A stretch of DNA of 64,000 bases from assembly GCF_028023875.1 (NCBI RefSeq), contig NZ_JAQIPB010000006.1, positions 248,001 to 312,000 of the forward strand. The letters are read 5' to 3'. A model generated the notes under the pieces. That model did no database searches, was not told the DNA's origin, and was given only the letters and a program-made list of their open reading frames with translations. The position numbers and the translations under genes were made by a program. Every line of letters begins with the position of its first letter. Position 1 is the first letter of the stretch. Origin of the DNA: Xenophilus arseniciresistens. GTDB taxonomy: Bacteria > Pseudomonadota > Gammaproteobacteria > Burkholderiales > Burkholderiaceae_C. This document shows positions 18,386-32,524 of this stretch, one piece after another.

Positions 18386-19813
18386 ATGCTCACCGTTGTT
18401 GCCTTCGTCATCGCCCTGGGCCTGCTGATCGCCGTGCATGAGTACGGGCACTACCGCGTGGCCGTGGCCTGTGGCGTGAAGGTGGAGTGCTTCGGTGTCT
18501 GCACGCTGCCGCTGGGCAGCCCGGACAGCGCGTCGCGCTTCGACCGTTTCCTCTGGTGGATCAGCAAACCCGTGCTGCGCTGGAAGCCGCGCCGCCAGCA
18601 CCCGGGCCAGGACACCGAGTTCTCCATTGGCCTGTTCCCCTTTGGCGGCTACGTCTCCATGCTCAACGAGCAGGTGGCGCCGGTGGCGCCCGAAGAGCGG
18701 CACCGCGCCTTCAACACCAAGCCCCTGCGCCAGCGCGCGGCCATCGTGGCGGCAGGGCCGCTGATCAACCTGCTGCTGGCGGTGCTGCTGTACAGCGTCG
18801 TCAACTGGGTGGGCGTGCAGGAGCCCAGCCCCGTGCTGGGGCAGCCCGTGGCGGGTTCGCTGGCGGCCGAGGCGGGGCTCAAGGGGGGCGAACGCGTCAC
18901 GCGCGCCGGCTTCGGCGGCGAGCTCAGCGAGGTCGCGTCCTTCGAGGACCTGCGTTGGCGCATGACCCGCGGCGTGATCGACGGCCGCGACCTGACGCTG
19001 GAAGTGACAGGGCCCGGCACGCAGGGCGCACAGACGCTGGCGCTGCCGCTGGGCCGCCTGGGCGCCTCCGAGGCCGACCCGCAGATGTTCCGCCGCATCG
19101 GCATCTGGGCCCCCTGGACCCGGCCCGAGATCGGCGAGGTGATGGCTGATGGCGCCGGTGCACGGGCCGGCCTGCGTGAGGGCGACCGGGTGCTGGCCAT
19201 CGGCGAGACCCCCGCGGTGGACGGCCCGCAACTGCGCGAGCTGATCCGCGCCTCGGTCAATGGCAAGGAGCCGCGCACGCAGATCTGGCGCATCGAGCGC
19301 GACGGGCAGATCGTGAACCTGGAAGTGACGCCCGAGGCGCGCCAGGAGGGCGATGCCTGGGTGGGCCGCATCGCGGCCTACGTGGGAAGCGCGCCCGAGA
19401 TGGTCACGGTGCGCCGTGGCGCGCTCGACGGGCTGTGGCACGGCGTGGTGCGCACCTGGGAGGTGTCGGTGCTGACGGTGCGCATGCTGGGCAAGATGCT
19501 GATCGGCGAGGCATCGCTCAAGAACATCAGCGGCCCGCTGACCATTGCAGATTACGCCGGCAAGTCGGCCAGCATGGGCCTGACGCAGTACCTCATCTTC
19601 CTGGCGCTCATCAGCGTGAGCCTGGGCGTGCTGAACCTGATGCCTTTGCCGGTCCTCGATGGGGGGCACCTGATGTATTATCTTTGGGAGGGCCTGACCG
19701 GCAAGGGCGTGTCCGACGCCTGGATGGATCGGCTGCAGCGCGGAGGCTTCGCGGTGCTGCTGATCATGATGTCGATTGCACTCTACAACGACGTGACTCG
19801 ACTCCTTGGTTAA
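18386..19813 (+). CDS. rseP: RIP zinc metalloprotease RseP
   Basis: Inner-membrane site-2 protease that cleaves anti-sigma factors and signal peptide remnants. The 475 aa show the N-terminal membrane helix with HEYGH (His18, Glu19, His22), where HELGH is more usual. Two periplasmic PDZ domains lie at about 125-215 and 230-315, and the C-terminal LMPLPVLDGGHL motif supplies the third zinc ligand. It lies upstream of bamA, its usual place in Gram-negatives. Confidence 0.95.
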   Translation: MLTVVAFVIALGLLIAVHEYGHYRVAVACGVKVECFGVCTLPLGSPDSASRFDRFLWWISKPVLRWKPRRQHPGQDTEFSIGLFPFGGYVSMLNEQVAPVAPEERHRAFNTKPLRQRAAIVAAGPLINLLLAVLLYSVVNWVGVQEPSPVLGQPVAGSLAAEAGLKGGERVTRAGFGGELSEVASFEDLRWRMTRGVIDGRDLTLEVTGPGTQGAQTLALPLGRLGASEADPQMFRRIGIWAPWTRPEIGEVMADGAGARAGLREGDRVLAIGETPAVDGPQLRELIRASVNGKEPRTQIWRIERDGQIVNLEVTPEARQEGDAWVGRIAAYVGSAPEMVTVRRGALDGLWHGVVRTWEVSVLTVRMLGKMLIGEASLKNISGPLTIADYAGKSASMGLTQYLIFLALISVSLGVLNLMPLPVLDGGHLMYYLWEGLTGKGVSDAWMDRLQRGGFAVLLIMMSIALYNDVTRLLG

Positions 19814-19852
19814 CTCAATGCCGGCCCGCGCGCGCCGGCCCAATTCACACAC

Positions 19853-22336
19853 ATGAACCAACACTTCCGTCGCTTTCGCCTGCGTCGTGTGGCCGCGCTC
19901 GTGCTGGGCACACTGGCTGCCACCGCAGCCTGGGCCGTCGAGCCATTCACCGTTCGCGACATCCGCGTCGAGGGCCTGCAGCGTGTCGAACCCGGCACCA
20001 TCTTCGCCTCCATGCCGATCCGCGTGGGCGAGACCTACACCGATGACCGCGGCTCGGCCGCCATCCGCGCGCTGTTCGACCTGGGCCTGTTCACCGACGT
20101 GCGGATCGACGTGAACGGCAACGTGCTGGTGGTGATCGTGGAAGAGCGTCCCACCATTGCGGCCGTGGAGTTCTCGGGCACCAAGGAGTTCGACAAGGAC
20201 GCCCTGACCAAGGCGCTGCGCGACGTGGGCCTGGCCGATGGGCGCCCCTACGACAAGGCCCTGGCCGACCGCGCCGAGCAGGAGCTCAAGCGCCAGTACG
20301 TCTCGCGCGGCCTGTACAGCGCCGAAGTCGTGACCACGGTGACGCCGATCGAGCGCAACCGCGTCAACCTGACCTTCTCGGTGGTGGAGGGCGAGTCCGC
20401 CCGCATCCGCGACATCCGCATCGTCGGCGCCCAGGCCTTCAGCGAATCGACGCTGCTGGGCCTGTTCGACCAGGACACGGGCGGCTGGCTGTCCTGGTAC
20501 ACCAAGTCCAACCAGTACTCGCGCGCCAAGCTCAACGCCGACCTGGAGACGCTGCGTTCCTACTACTTGACGCGCGGCTACATGGAGTTCCGCGTCGAAT
20601 CCTCGCAGGTCGCGATCTCGCCCGACCGCAAGGATCTGTCGGTCACGGTGAACATCCACGAAGGCCCCAAGTACGTCGTTTCGGGCGTGCGCCTGAACGG
20701 CAACTACCTGGGCCGCGAGGAAGAGTTCAAGTCCCTGGTCACCATCCAGCCGGGTGAGCCCTACAACGGCGACCAGGTCACGGCCACCACCAAGGCGTTC
20801 AGCGACTACTTCGCGAGCTTCGGCTACGCCTTCGCGCGCGTGCAGGCCCAGCCCGAGATCGACCGCCAGAACAACCGCGTGGCACTGGTGCTGCAGGCCG
20901 AGCCGGTGCGCCGCGTCTACGTGCGCCGCGTCAACGTGGCCGGCAACAACAAGACGCGCGATGAAGTGATCCGACGCGAGTTCCGCCAGTACGAGGCCTC
21001 CTGGTACGACGGCGACCGCATCAAGCTCTCGCGCGACCGCGTGGACCGGCTGGGCTACTTCACCGAAGTCAACGTCGACACCCAGGAAGTGGCGGGCACG
21101 CCCGACCAGGTGGACCTGGTGATCTCCGTGGTCGAAAAACCCACGGGCAGCCTGCAACTGGGTGCCGGCTTCTCGAGCGCCGAGAAGGTGTCCTTCAACT
21201 TCGGCATCACGCAGGAGAACGTGTTCGGTTCGGGCAACTACCTGGGCCTGAACATCAACACCAGCAAGTACAACCGCGCGCTGTCGCTCACGACGACCGA
21301 TCCGTACTTCACGCAGGATGGCATCTCGCGCACGCTGAGCGTCTATCACACGACCTCGCGCCCGTACTCCGAACTGGACGGCAGCTACTCCATCGTCAAC
21401 GAGGGGGGCTCGATCCGCTTTGGCGTGCCCTTCAGCGAGAAGGACACCGTGTTCTTCGGCGCCGGCCTGGAGCGCTTCAAGTTCAAGCCCGAGCAGTCGG
21501 ACGGCCTGTGGCTGTTGTCGCAGCTCCAGCCGCAATACGCGGACTACTACCGCTACGCGTATCGTCAGATGGTGCCCAATGCCTATCTGCAGTACTTCGG
21601 CTGCTCCGAGCCCGACGTGGCCAACTTCACGACCGAATGCTCGCGCGACAGCGTGTGGGGTGTGCCGCTGACCATCGGCTGGGCCCGCGACAGCCGTGAC
21701 AGCGCGCTGGTGCCCACCAGCGGCCGCGTGCAGCGCGCCAACCTGGAAGTGGGCGTGGGCGGCGACATGCGCTACCTCAAGACCAGCTACCAGTTCCAGC
21801 AGTACATCCCCATCAATAAGCAATACACCTTTGCGGTGAATGCGGAGCTGGGCTACGGCAAGCCATTCGGCGGCAAGGACTACCCGATCTTCAAGAACTT
21901 CTACGCCGGCGGCCTGGGCTCCGTGCGTGGCTTCGAGCAGAACTCCCTGGGCCCGCGCGACGCGCTGACCCAGTCGCCCCTGGGCGGCACCAAGAAGGCC
22001 ATCTTCAACTTCGAGGTCAGCTCGCCCTTCCCGGGTGCCGGCAACGACCGCACGCTGCGCATGTTCACCTTCCTGGACGTGGGCAACGTTTTCGGCGACC
22101 GTCCGACCAGCGGCTTCCTCACGGTGTCCGACGAGCAGTGGAAGGCGGCCAAGAAGTGGCGCGCGTCGGCTGGCGTGGGCATCAGCTGGATCTCGCCGCT
22201 GGGCCCGCTGCGCCTGGCCTATGCCGTGCCGATCCGCCAGCAGAAGGAGGTTGTGGACCCGAGCAACCCGTTCATCCCGCTGATCCCGGGCGATAGAATT
22301 CAACGCATTCAATTCCAGATCGGAACCTCTTTCTGA
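19853..22336 (+). CDS. bamA: outer membrane protein assembly factor BamA
   Basis: Omp85-family core of the BAM complex, which folds beta-barrels into the outer membrane. The 827 aa comprise a signal peptide (about 1-30, ending AATAAWAVE), five POTRA domains (about 30-425) and a 16-strand barrel. The barrel's conserved VRGF turn appears as LGSVRGFEQN, and the protein ends in the aromatic IQFQIGTSF. The stop overlaps the skp start by one base. Confidence 0.96.
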   Translation: MNQHFRRFRLRRVAALVLGTLAATAAWAVEPFTVRDIRVEGLQRVEPGTIFASMPIRVGETYTDDRGSAAIRALFDLGLFTDVRIDVNGNVLVVIVEERPTIAAVEFSGTKEFDKDALTKALRDVGLADGRPYDKALADRAEQELKRQYVSRGLYSAEVVTTVTPIERNRVNLTFSVVEGESARIRDIRIVGAQAFSESTLLGLFDQDTGGWLSWYTKSNQYSRAKLNADLETLRSYYLTRGYMEFRVESSQVAISPDRKDLSVTVNIHEGPKYVVSGVRLNGNYLGREEEFKSLVTIQPGEPYNGDQVTATTKAFSDYFASFGYAFARVQAQPEIDRQNNRVALVLQAEPVRRVYVRRVNVAGNNKTRDEVIRREFRQYEASWYDGDRIKLSRDRVDRLGYFTEVNVDTQEVAGTPDQVDLVISVVEKPTGSLQLGAGFSSAEKVSFNFGITQENVFGSGNYLGLNINTSKYNRALSLTTTDPYFTQDGISRTLSVYHTTSRPYSELDGSYSIVNEGGSIRFGVPFSEKDTVFFGAGLERFKFKPEQSDGLWLLSQLQPQYADYYRYAYRQMVPNAYLQYFGCSEPDVANFTTECSRDSVWGVPLTIGWARDSRDSALVPTSGRVQRANLEVGVGGDMRYLKTSYQFQQYIPINKQYTFAVNAELGYGKPFGGKDYPIFKNFYAGGLGSVRGFEQNSLGPRDALTQSPLGGTKKAIFNFEVSSPFPGAGNDRTLRMFTFLDVGNVFGDRPTSGFLTVSDEQWKAAKKWRASAGVGISWISPLGPLRLAYAVPIRQQKEVVDPSNPFIPLIPGDRIQRIQFQIGTSF

Positions 22337-22857
22337 TGAAGTCTTTTTCTCAATGGATCGGTCCTGCCGTGCTGATGGGTGCGGTGCTCTCGGCACCGGC
22401 CTTCGCCCAGGATGCTTTCCGTTTCGGTGTGGTGAATCCCGATCGCGTGATGCGCGAGGCTCCCGTGGCCAAGGCCGCCCAGACGCGGCTGGAACAGGAG
22501 TTCCTCAAGCGCGAGCGTGACCTCAAGGACCAGGAAGCCACCCTCAAGACGGCATCCGAAAAGCTTGAACGCGAGGCGCCGACCCTGTCGGAGGCCCAGC
22601 GGACCACACGCCAGCGCCAGCTCGTGGACCAGGACCGCGACTTCCAGCGCAAGAGCCGCGAGTTCCAGGAAGACCTGAACCTGCGCCGCAGCGAAGAGCT
22701 GCAGAAGGTCTACGAAAGCGCGCAGCGTGCCATCAAGCAGGTGGCCGAGGCCGAGAAGTACGACGTCATCCTCCAGGATGCCGTTTACGTGAACCCCAAG
22801 CACGACATCACCGAGAAGGTGATCAAGGCTCTCAACGCCTCGACCGGCGGCAAGTGA
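22336..22857 (+). CDS. skp: periplasmic chaperone Skp/OmpH
   Basis: Holdase chaperone that escorts outer-membrane proteins to BamA. The 173-aa precursor has a signal peptide (about 1-25, SAPAFAQ), then the short beta core FRFGVVNPDRVMREAP, then a long Glu/Lys/Arg-rich helical hairpin (about 50-140) that forms the tentacles of the trimer. Start and stop overlap in the sequence TGATG with bamA, so the two are translationally coupled. Confidence 0.94.
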   Translation: MKSFSQWIGPAVLMGAVLSAPAFAQDAFRFGVVNPDRVMREAPVAKAAQTRLEQEFLKRERDLKDQEATLKTASEKLEREAPTLSEAQRTTRQRQLVDQDRDFQRKSREFQEDLNLRRSEELQKVYESAQRAIKQVAEAEKYDVILQDAVYVNPKHDITEKVIKALNASTGGK

Positions 22858-22869
22858 GGCCTGGCACCC

Positions 22870-23865
22870 ATGGCCCTGCGGCTGGGTGAAATCGTTGCGG
22901 CGCTCGGTGGCGAGCTGCACGGCGACGAAGGTCAGATCATCGAGCGCCTCGCGCCCCTGGCTGCTGCCGGGCCCGAGGCGCTTGCCTTTCTGAGCCACCC
23001 CAAATACATCAAGGAACTGGCTGCCAGTGGTGCGGCCTGCGTGATCGTGTCGCCCGCGATGCGTGAGGCGGCGGCGGCGCGCGGGGCCTTCATCGCCACG
23101 CCCGATCCCTACCTCTACTTTGCCCACCTGACCCAGCTGTGGCGCAGCCGCCATGCGCCGCCCGAAGGGCCGCGCATCCATCCCAGCGCGGTCATCGACC
23201 CTTCGGCGCAGATCGCCGACACCGCGCGCATCGGCGCCCTGTGTGTGGTGGAGCGAGGCGCGCGCATTGGCGAACACACGGTGCTCAAGTCCCGCGTGAC
23301 GGTGAGCGAAGACTGCGTGATCGGCGCGCGCTGCCTGCTGCATCCGGGCGTGGTGATCGGGGCCGACGGCTTCGGCCTGGCGCCGCATGCCGGGGCCTGG
23401 GTCAAGATTGAGCAGCTGGGCGCCGTGCGCATCGGCGACGACGTAGAGATCGGCGCCAACACCTGCATCGACCGAGGGGCGCTGGACGACACGGTGATCG
23501 AGGATGGCGTGAAGCTGGACAACCTGATCCAGATCGGCCACAACGTGCATGTGGGCCGCAACACGGCCATGGCCGGCTGCGTGGGCGTGGCCGGCAGCGC
23601 CCGCATCGGCGCCGGATGCACGCTGGGCGGCGGCGCGATCGTGCTGGGCCACCTGGAGCTGGCCGATGGCGTGCATGTGTCGGCCGCCAGCGTGGTCACG
23701 CGCTCCATCCTCAAGCCCGGCCAGTACACTGGCATGTTTCCCATTGATGACAACGCAGCCTGGGAGAAGAATGCAGCGACGCTGCGTCATCTTCATGGCC
23801 TGCGTGAGCGTCTTCGCGCCCTCGAGAGGGCCACCCCCGCGCGCAGTCAGCCCAACACACCATGA
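22870..23865 (+). CDS. lpxD: UDP-3-O-acylglucosamine N-acyltransferase
   Basis: Third step of lipid A synthesis: adds the N-linked 3-hydroxyacyl chain from acyl-ACP. The 331 aa have an N-terminal uridine-binding domain ([17 protein letters not shown]) and a left-handed beta helix of hexapeptide repeats (about 105-300). The catalytic-loop sequence [12 protein letters not shown] contains the active His. The stop overlaps the fabZ start by four bases. Confidence 0.95.
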   Translation: MALRLGEIVAALGGELHGDEGQIIERLAPLAAAGPEALAFLSHPKYIKELAASGAACVIVSPAMREAAAARGAFIATPDPYLYFAHLTQLWRSRHAPPEGPRIHPSAVIDPSAQIADTARIGALCVVERGARIGEHTVLKSRVTVSEDCVIGARCLLHPGVVIGADGFGLAPHAGAWVKIEQLGAVRIGDDVEIGANTCIDRGALDDTVIEDGVKLDNLIQIGHNVHVGRNTAMAGCVGVAGSARIGAGCTLGGGAIVLGHLELADGVHVSAASVVTRSILKPGQYTGMFPIDDNAAWEKNAATLRHLHGLRERLRALERATPARSQPNTP

Positions 23866-24320
23866 CGACAAACAACCAGATCGACATTCACGAGATCCTC
23901 AAGCTCCTGCCGCACCGCTATCCCTTCCTGCTGGTGGACCGCGTGGTGGACATGGAACTGGGCAAGCGCATCACCGCCGTCAAGAACGTCACCATCAACG
24001 AGCCCTTCTTCAACGGCCACTTCCCGCATCGACCGGTGATGCCTGGCGTGCTGATCCTCGAAGCGATGGCGCAGGCCGGCGCGCTGCTGTCCTTCAAGTC
24101 GGGCCACGTCACGCCCGGCGACGACTCTGTGTACTACTTCGCGGCCGTGGACGGCGCACGCTTCAAGCGCCCCGTGGAGCCCGGCGATCAGTTGATGATC
24201 GAGGTGGAGTTCGAGCGCTCCAAGGGCGGCATCTCCAAGTTCCGCGGCAAGGCCCGCGTGGGTGAAGAGCTGGCCTGCGAAGCCGAGCTGATGTGCGCCA
24301 TGCGGCGCGTGGACCGTTGA
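23862..24320 (+). CDS. fabZ: 3-hydroxyacyl-ACP dehydratase FabZ
   Basis: Dehydrates 3-hydroxyacyl-ACP in fatty acid elongation, competing with LpxA/LpxD for that intermediate. The 152-aa hot-dog-fold protein carries the active His53 in [11 protein letters not shown] and Glu67 in LEAMAQAGA. It lies between lpxD and lpxA, the conserved arrangement, with an ATGA overlap at its 5' end. Confidence 0.97.
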   Translation: MTTNNQIDIHEILKLLPHRYPFLLVDRVVDMELGKRITAVKNVTINEPFFNGHFPHRPVMPGVLILEAMAQAGALLSFKSGHVTPGDDSVYYFAAVDGARFKRPVEPGDQLMIEVEFERSKGGISKFRGKARVGEELACEAELMCAMRRVDR

Positions 24321-24328
24321 CGGGTGCA

Positions 24329-25117
24329 ATGACGCAGATCCATGCGACGGCGGTGGTCGATGCGCGTGCGCAGCTCGATGCCGGGGTGGAAATTGGCCCC
24401 TATGCGGTCATCGGCCCGCACGTGCGCATCGGTGCAGGCACGCGCGTGGGCCCGCATTGCGTGATCGAGGGCCGCACCACTATCGGCCGGGACAATCGGA
24501 TCTTCCAGTTCGCTTCGCTGGGCGCCATTCCGCAAGACAAGAAATACGCCGGCGAACCTACCGAACTGGTGATCGGCGACCGCAACACCATCCGCGAGTT
24601 CTGCACCTTCAACCTGGGCACGGCCCAGGATGCGGGTGTCACGCGCCTGGGCGATGACAACTGGATCATGGCCTATGTGCACATCGCGCACGACTGCCAG
24701 CTCGGCAACCAGATCACCATGGCGAACAACGCCACGCTGGCCGGCCATGTGGTGGTGGGCGACTGGGTCACGGTGGGCGGGCTCACGGGCGTGCTGCAGC
24801 GCATGCGCCTGGGGGATCACGCCATGATCGGCTTCGGCAGCCATGTGAACAAGGACGTGCCGCCCTTCATGGTGGTCGATGGCCATCCGCTGGCCGTGCG
24901 CGGCGTGAATCTGGTGGGCCTCAAGCGCCGCGGCTTTTCGGTCGGGCGTCAGGCGGCCGTGCGCGAGATGCACAAGCTGCTGTACCGCCAGGGCCGCACC
25001 CTGGACGAAGCGCGCGCGGCCATCGCCGCACTGGCGGCCGACGACGCCGAGGTGGCGGCCGACGTGGCCCTGATGGACCGCTTCCTGGGCAGCGCGGCCT
25101 ACGGCATTGCACGATGA
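24329..25117 (+). CDS. lpxA: UDP-N-acetylglucosamine acyltransferase
   Basis: First lipid A step: O-acylation of UDP-GlcNAc at the 3 position. The 262 aa form a hexapeptide beta helix (about 1-185), including the catalytic-loop region [14 protein letters not shown] with its active His, and end with a helical trimerisation domain. ATG 24329 ([16 protein letters not shown]) is chosen over earlier in-frame codons that would overlap fabZ. Confidence 0.96.
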   Translation: MTQIHATAVVDARAQLDAGVEIGPYAVIGPHVRIGAGTRVGPHCVIEGRTTIGRDNRIFQFASLGAIPQDKKYAGEPTELVIGDRNTIREFCTFNLGTAQDAGVTRLGDDNWIMAYVHIAHDCQLGNQITMANNATLAGHVVVGDWVTVGGLTGVLQRMRLGDHAMIGFGSHVNKDVPPFMVVDGHPLAVRGVNLVGLKRRGFSVGRQAAVREMHKLLYRQGRTLDEARAAIAALAADDAEVAADVALMDRFLGSAAYGIAR

Positions 25118-25133
25118 GCGGCGGGGTGGGGCG

Positions 25134-26294
25134 ATGAGCGGGGCGGCGGCGATGCCTTCCAGGCCCGTGTTCAGCCTGGTGGCGGGCGAGCCTTCGGGCG
25201 ACCTGCTGGCCGGACTGCTGATGGACGGGCTGCAGACGCGATGGCCCGAGGTCGCGAGCGTGGGCATCGGCGGCCCGCAGATGCTGGCCCGCGGTTTCCA
25301 GAGCTGGTGGCCCATGGACAAGCTGGCCGTGCGCGGCTACATCGAAGTGCTGCGCCACTATGCCGAGATCGCGAGCATCCGACGCCAGCTGAAGGCGCGC
25401 CTGCTGCGCGAATGGCCGCAGCTGTTCATCGGCGTGGACGCGCCTGACTTCAACCTGGACCTCGAAGCCGGCCTGCGCTCGCGCGGCATCCGCACCGTGC
25501 ACTTCGTGTGTCCTTCGATCTGGGCCTGGCGCCCCGAGCGCATCGACAAGATCCGCGCCGCCGCCGACCATGTTCTGTGCATCTTTCCCTTCGAGCCGGC
25601 GCTGCTGGCCTCGCATGGCGTGCAGGCCAGCTACGTGGGGCATCCGCTGGCGCAGGTCATTCCCGCGCAGCCGGATGCAGCCGCCGCGCGACAGGCATTG
25701 GGCCTGCGCGAAGACGCGGCCGTGGTGGCCCTGCTGCCGGGCAGCCGGCGCTCCGAAATGCGCTACCTGGCCGCGCGCTTCTTCGAGGCGGCAGCGCTGA
25801 TGCGACAGGCCCGGCCCGAGCTGCAGTTCATCTGCCCCGTGGTGCCCAGCCTGCTGCCCGAGATGACGCAACTGCTGCAGGCCAGCCCCATGGCGGGGCA
25901 GGTCACGCTGCTGCAGGGCCAGTCGCATGCGGCGCTGGCGGCCTGCGACGTGACGCTGATCGCCAGCGGCACGGCCACGCTGGAGGCTGCGCTGTTCAAG
26001 CGGCCCATGGTGATCGCGTACAACATGAACAGGATGTCCTGGCGCCTCATGCACCGCCAGCAGTTGCAGCCCTGGGTGGGCCTGCCCAACATCCTGTGCG
26101 AGGACTTCGTGGTGCCCGAGCTGCTGCAGGATGCCGCCACGCCCAAGGCGCTGGCCGAGGCCACGCTGGAATGGCTGCAGTCGCCGCAAAAGGTGCAGGC
26201 GCTGCAGGCGCGCTTTGGCCGGCTGCATGAGGAGTTGCGACGCGACACGCCCAGCCTCTGCGCCGAAGCCGTTGCCCAGGTGCTGGCCGCATGA
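25134..26294 (+). CDS. lpxB: lipid-A-disaccharide synthase
   Basis: GT19 enzyme that joins UDP-2,3-diacylglucosamine and lipid X into the tetraacyl disaccharide. The 386 aa open with [16 protein letters not shown] and contain [29 protein letters not shown] and the nucleotide-site region [21 protein letters not shown] 25134 follows a GGTGGGG stretch; ATG 25152 is an alternative. The stop overlaps rnhB by four bases. Confidence 0.95.
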   Translation: MSGAAAMPSRPVFSLVAGEPSGDLLAGLLMDGLQTRWPEVASVGIGGPQMLARGFQSWWPMDKLAVRGYIEVLRHYAEIASIRRQLKARLLREWPQLFIGVDAPDFNLDLEAGLRSRGIRTVHFVCPSIWAWRPERIDKIRAAADHVLCIFPFEPALLASHGVQASYVGHPLAQVIPAQPDAAAARQALGLREDAAVVALLPGSRRSEMRYLAARFFEAAALMRQARPELQFICPVVPSLLPEMTQLLQASPMAGQVTLLQGQSHAALAACDVTLIASGTATLEAALFKRPMVIAYNMNRMSWRLMHRQQLQPWVGLPNILCEDFVVPELLQDAATPKALAEATLEWLQSPQKVQALQARFGRLHEELRRDTPSLCAEAVAQVLAA

Positions 26295-27019
26295 CGCGCG
26301 AGAAGACCACGACGCGGGTGCGCCGCCGCAAGCTCGCGGAGCCGGTGCAGACGCCGCTGAACTGGAGCGTGCCCGGCCTTCTGGCCGGCGTGGACGAGGC
26401 CGGTCGCGGCCCGCTGGCCGGCCCGGTGGTGGCGGCTGCCGTGATCCTCGACGAACGCCAGCCCATCGCCGGCCTGGCCGACTCCAAGGTGCTCACGTCC
26501 GCGCGGCGCGAACGGCTGCATGACGAAATCATGGCCAAGGCCTTGTGCTGCTCCGTGGCGCTGGCCACGGTGGAAGAGATCGACCGGCTCAACATCCTGC
26601 AGGCCACCCTGCTGGCCATGCGCCGCGCCGTGGAGGGGCTGCGCCTGAAGCCAGTGAAAGTGCTGGTGGACGGCAACCGCCTGCCCACGCTGGATGTGTT
26701 GGCCGAGGCCGTGGTCAAAGGTGATTCGCTGGTGAAGGCGATTTCGGCCGCGTCCATTCTGGCCAAGGTGCACCGCGACCGGCTCTGTGCGCAGCTGCAC
26801 GAGGAGTTTCCGGTCTATGGCTTTGCAGGCCACAAGGGCTATGGCACGCGTGAACATCTGGAAGCGCTGCAGCGCCATGGTGCCTGCGTGCACCATCGGC
26901 GCTCTTTTGCGCCTGTGGCGCAGGCCGTTGTGCTCGGGCCCATCGAGCAGCCCGTGGCGGTTCAAGTCACCAGCATCTCAGCGAGCACCGAGCTGCACCT
27001 GCCCGAGGCCGCATCGTGA
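26291..27019 (+). CDS. rnhB: ribonuclease HII
   Basis: Removes ribonucleotides from DNA and RNA-DNA hybrids. The catalytic start [12 protein letters not shown] gives the metal residues Asp35 and Glu36, and further conserved blocks are VLVDGN and [21 protein letters not shown]. The 242-aa protein has a basic N-terminal extension of about 30 residues and a C-terminal tail of similar length beyond the usual core. It overlaps both neighbours by four bases. Confidence 0.95.
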   Translation: MTREKTTTRVRRRKLAEPVQTPLNWSVPGLLAGVDEAGRGPLAGPVVAAAVILDERQPIAGLADSKVLTSARRERLHDEIMAKALCCSVALATVEEIDRLNILQATLLAMRRAVEGLRLKPVKVLVDGNRLPTLDVLAEAVVKGDSLVKAISAASILAKVHRDRLCAQLHEEFPVYGFAGHKGYGTREHLEALQRHGACVHHRRSFAPVAQAVVLGPIEQPVAVQVTSISASTELHLPEAAS

Positions 27020-27828
27020 ACACTGCTGACCGCGTCACGCCCATTCAGTCGCGCGACAACCCCTTGCTCAAGGAGCTGCGCCGGCTGGTGCAGGACCCGG
27101 GTGGCTATCGCCGTCAGGGTCGCGTGTGGATCGAAGGCGATCACCTGTGCCGCGCCGCGCTGCAGCGCGGCTGGCGTCCGGCCATGGCGCTGTTCAGTCA
27201 ATCGGCCTGGCCCTCGCTGGGCCCGCAATGGGCTGGTGCCGCGCCGCGCATGCTGGTGGTGGACGACGCCCTCTGGCCCGCGCTGAGCACGCTTGAATCG
27301 CCCGCGCCCATGGGCTTTGTGCTGGAGCTGCCGCCTGCGGCCGCCTTGCAGCCCACCGCTGCGGCCGTGGTGCTGGACCGTTTGCAGGACGCCGGCAACG
27401 TGGGCTCGGTGCTGCGCAGCGCCGCGGCCTTCGGCTTCACGCAGGTGCTTGCGCTCAAGGGCACGGCAGCGTTGTGGGCGCCCAAGGTGCTGCGCGCAGG
27501 CATGGGCGCGCATTTCGGCCTGCACCTGGTGGAAGGGCTGAGCCCCGCGGACCTGAGCGCGCTGGGGCTGCCGATGCTGGCCACCAGCTCGCATGAAGGC
27601 GCGCTGCTGCACGACACGCGCCTGCCGTGGCCCTGCGCCTGGCTCATGGGCCATGAAGGGCAGGGCGTCTGCGCAGCGCTGGAGGCCATGGCCAGCCAGC
27701 GCATCCGCATCGCGCAGCCGGGCGGTGAAGAGTCGCTCAACGTGGCGGCGGCGGCAGCCATCTGCCTGCATGCCAGCGCCGCGCAGGCCATGGATGCGGC
27801 CGGCGCAGCGGCCCGTACGACCTCCTGA
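27016..27828 (+). CDS. TrmH/SpoU-family RNA 2'-O-methyltransferase
   Basis: SPOUT-class methyltransferase with a substrate-binding N-terminal domain ([13 protein letters not shown]... [13 protein letters not shown]) and the knotted C-terminal SpoU domain. The motifs are [46 protein letters not shown] and [18 protein letters not shown]. It is probably an rRNA 2'-O-methyltransferase of the RlmB type; the exact target is not evident. GTG 27016 overlaps the rnhB stop. Confidence 0.9.
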   Translation: MNTADRVTPIQSRDNPLLKELRRLVQDPGGYRRQGRVWIEGDHLCRAALQRGWRPAMALFSQSAWPSLGPQWAGAAPRMLVVDDALWPALSTLESPAPMGFVLELPPAAALQPTAAAVVLDRLQDAGNVGSVLRSAAAFGFTQVLALKGTAALWAPKVLRAGMGAHFGLHLVEGLSPADLSALGLPMLATSSHEGALLHDTRLPWPCAWLMGHEGQGVCAALEAMASQRIRIAQPGGEESLNVAAAAAICLHASAAQAMDAAGAAARTTS

Positions 27829-27916
27829 AAAAGGGCGGCTTTGGGCCGCCACGGGCCTCGCCCGTTTCTGGTGCGTTAATTGCCTCGCCCCTGGGGAAAA
27901 CACGGGGTTCGCAGGC

Positions 27917-28064
27917 TATAATCAGCGGCTTTTCGCCTCGACCCACGCCCACTGCGCGCACAAGCCATTTCTTCGACGAAAGCCGCAACCTTCATGTCCG
28001 ATGGCCACGGCCGGCCGGGCCTCTTGGGTTCGCTTTGGGCGTCATCCATCCAACGGAGAACCCA
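27917..28064 (+). promoter_or_regulatory. carAB promoter and leader
   Basis: A consensus -10, TATAAT, lies at 27917-27922; the -35 is poor. The leader of about 135 bases contains a long-range pair, GCGGCTTT (27925-27932) with AAAGCCGC (27979-27986). Upstream, 27836-27853 is a GGCGGC/GCCGCC hairpin without a T-run. No gene is seen between the SpoU methyltransferase and carA. Confidence 0.6.
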
Positions 28065-29241
28065 GTGCTTTCATCCCTCCAGGGATCCTTCCCGCCCGCC
28101 ATCCTGGCGCTCGCAGACGGCACGGTCTTTCTCGGCAAGTCGATCGGTGCCACCGGCACCACGGTCGGTGAAGTGGTGTTCAACACCGCCATCACCGGCT
28201 ACCAGGAAATCCTCACCGACCCCAGCTATTGCCAGCAGATCGTCACGCTGACGTATCCGCACATCGGCAACTACGGGGTGAACGACGAGGACATCGAAGC
28301 CGACAAGATCCACGCTGCCGGGCTGATCATCAAGGACCTGCCCCTCGTTGCATCCAACTTCCGCAAGAGCCGCACGCTCTCGCAGTACCTGGTGGACGGC
28401 AAGACCGTGGCCATCGCCGGCATCGACACCCGCAAGCTCACGCGCCTGCTGCGCGAAAAGGGTGCCCAGAACGGCGCGATTGTGGGGCTGGCACATGGCG
28501 AAGCCGTGACGCAGGCGCGCATCGACGCCGCCTTGGCCGCCGCGCGCAGCGCGCCGAACATGGCTGGCCTGGACCTGGCCCAGGTGGTTTCGGTGCAGCA
28601 GACCTACGAGTGGACCCAGACCGAGTGGAAGCTGGGCGCCGGCTACGGCGTGCAGATCACGCCGCGTCATCACGTGGTGGCCTACGACTACGGCGTCAAG
28701 AAGAACATCCTGCGCATGCTGGCGCAGCGCGGCGCGCGCATCACGGTGGTGCCGGCCAGGACGCCTGCGGCCGACGTGCTCAAGCTCAAGCCCGATGGCA
28801 TCTTCCTGGCCAACGGCCCGGGTGACCCGCAACCTTGCGACTACGCCATCGCCGCGGCGCGCGAACTGATCGAGACCGGCATCCCCACCTTCGGCATCTG
28901 CCTGGGGCACCAGATCATGGCGCTGGCTTCCGGTGCCAAGACCTTCAAGATGAAGAACGGCCACCACGGCGCCAACCATCCGGTCAAGGACCTGGACGAT
29001 GGCCGCGTGAGCATCACCAGCCAGAACCATGGCTTTGCGGTGGACGCGCAGTCGCTGCCTTCCAACCTGCGCGCCACGCACATCAGCCTGTTCGACAACA
29101 CGCTGCAGGGCCTGGCCCGCACCGACAAGCCGGCCTTCTGCTTCCAGGGCCACCCCGAAGCCTCGCCCGGCCCGCACGACATCGGCTACCTGTTCGACCG
29201 CTTCGCGGCACTCATGGACCAACACAAGGCGGAGGCCGCGA

Positions 29242-29249
<8 letters not shown>
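28065..29249 (+). CDS. carA: carbamoyl-phosphate synthase small (glutaminase) subunit
   Basis: Hydrolyses glutamine and passes ammonia to CarB for arginine and pyrimidine synthesis. The 394 aa have the N-terminal CPSase domain ([32 protein letters not shown]) and a class I amidotransferase domain with nucleophile Cys279 in GICLGHQ and [13 protein letters not shown] 28065 follows ACGGAGAA at the right distance; the in-frame upstream GTG 28035 has none. The 3' end overlaps carB by 8 bases. Confidence 0.96.
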
Positions 29250-32469
<3,220 letters not shown>

Positions 32470-32496
32470 GCGCGCAGGCGCCCGGACAGCACGGCC

Positions 32497-32524
32497 TTGC
32501 CGCGCCTTCCGGGCGCGGCATAAT
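32497..32524 (+). promoter_or_regulatory. predicted greA promoter
   Basis: TTGCCG (32497-32502), 16 bases, CATAAT (32519-32524), in the gap between carB and greA. Confidence 0.5.

Noticed and set aside
18437-18451. HEYGH in RseP as a broken protease site
   Set aside because: The zinc-binding His residues and catalytic Glu of HExxH are kept; only the variable positions differ from HELGH.
18338-22396. A 1352-codon open frame on the minus strand opposite rseP and bamA
   Set aside because: The composition is typical of a GC-rich shadow frame, it has no domain pattern, and the sense genes are complete and conserved.
27836-27853. GGCGGC/GCCGCC hairpin as a terminator of the SpoU methyltransferase gene
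   Set aside because: The stem is short and no T-run follows; it is only noted in the carAB leader entry.
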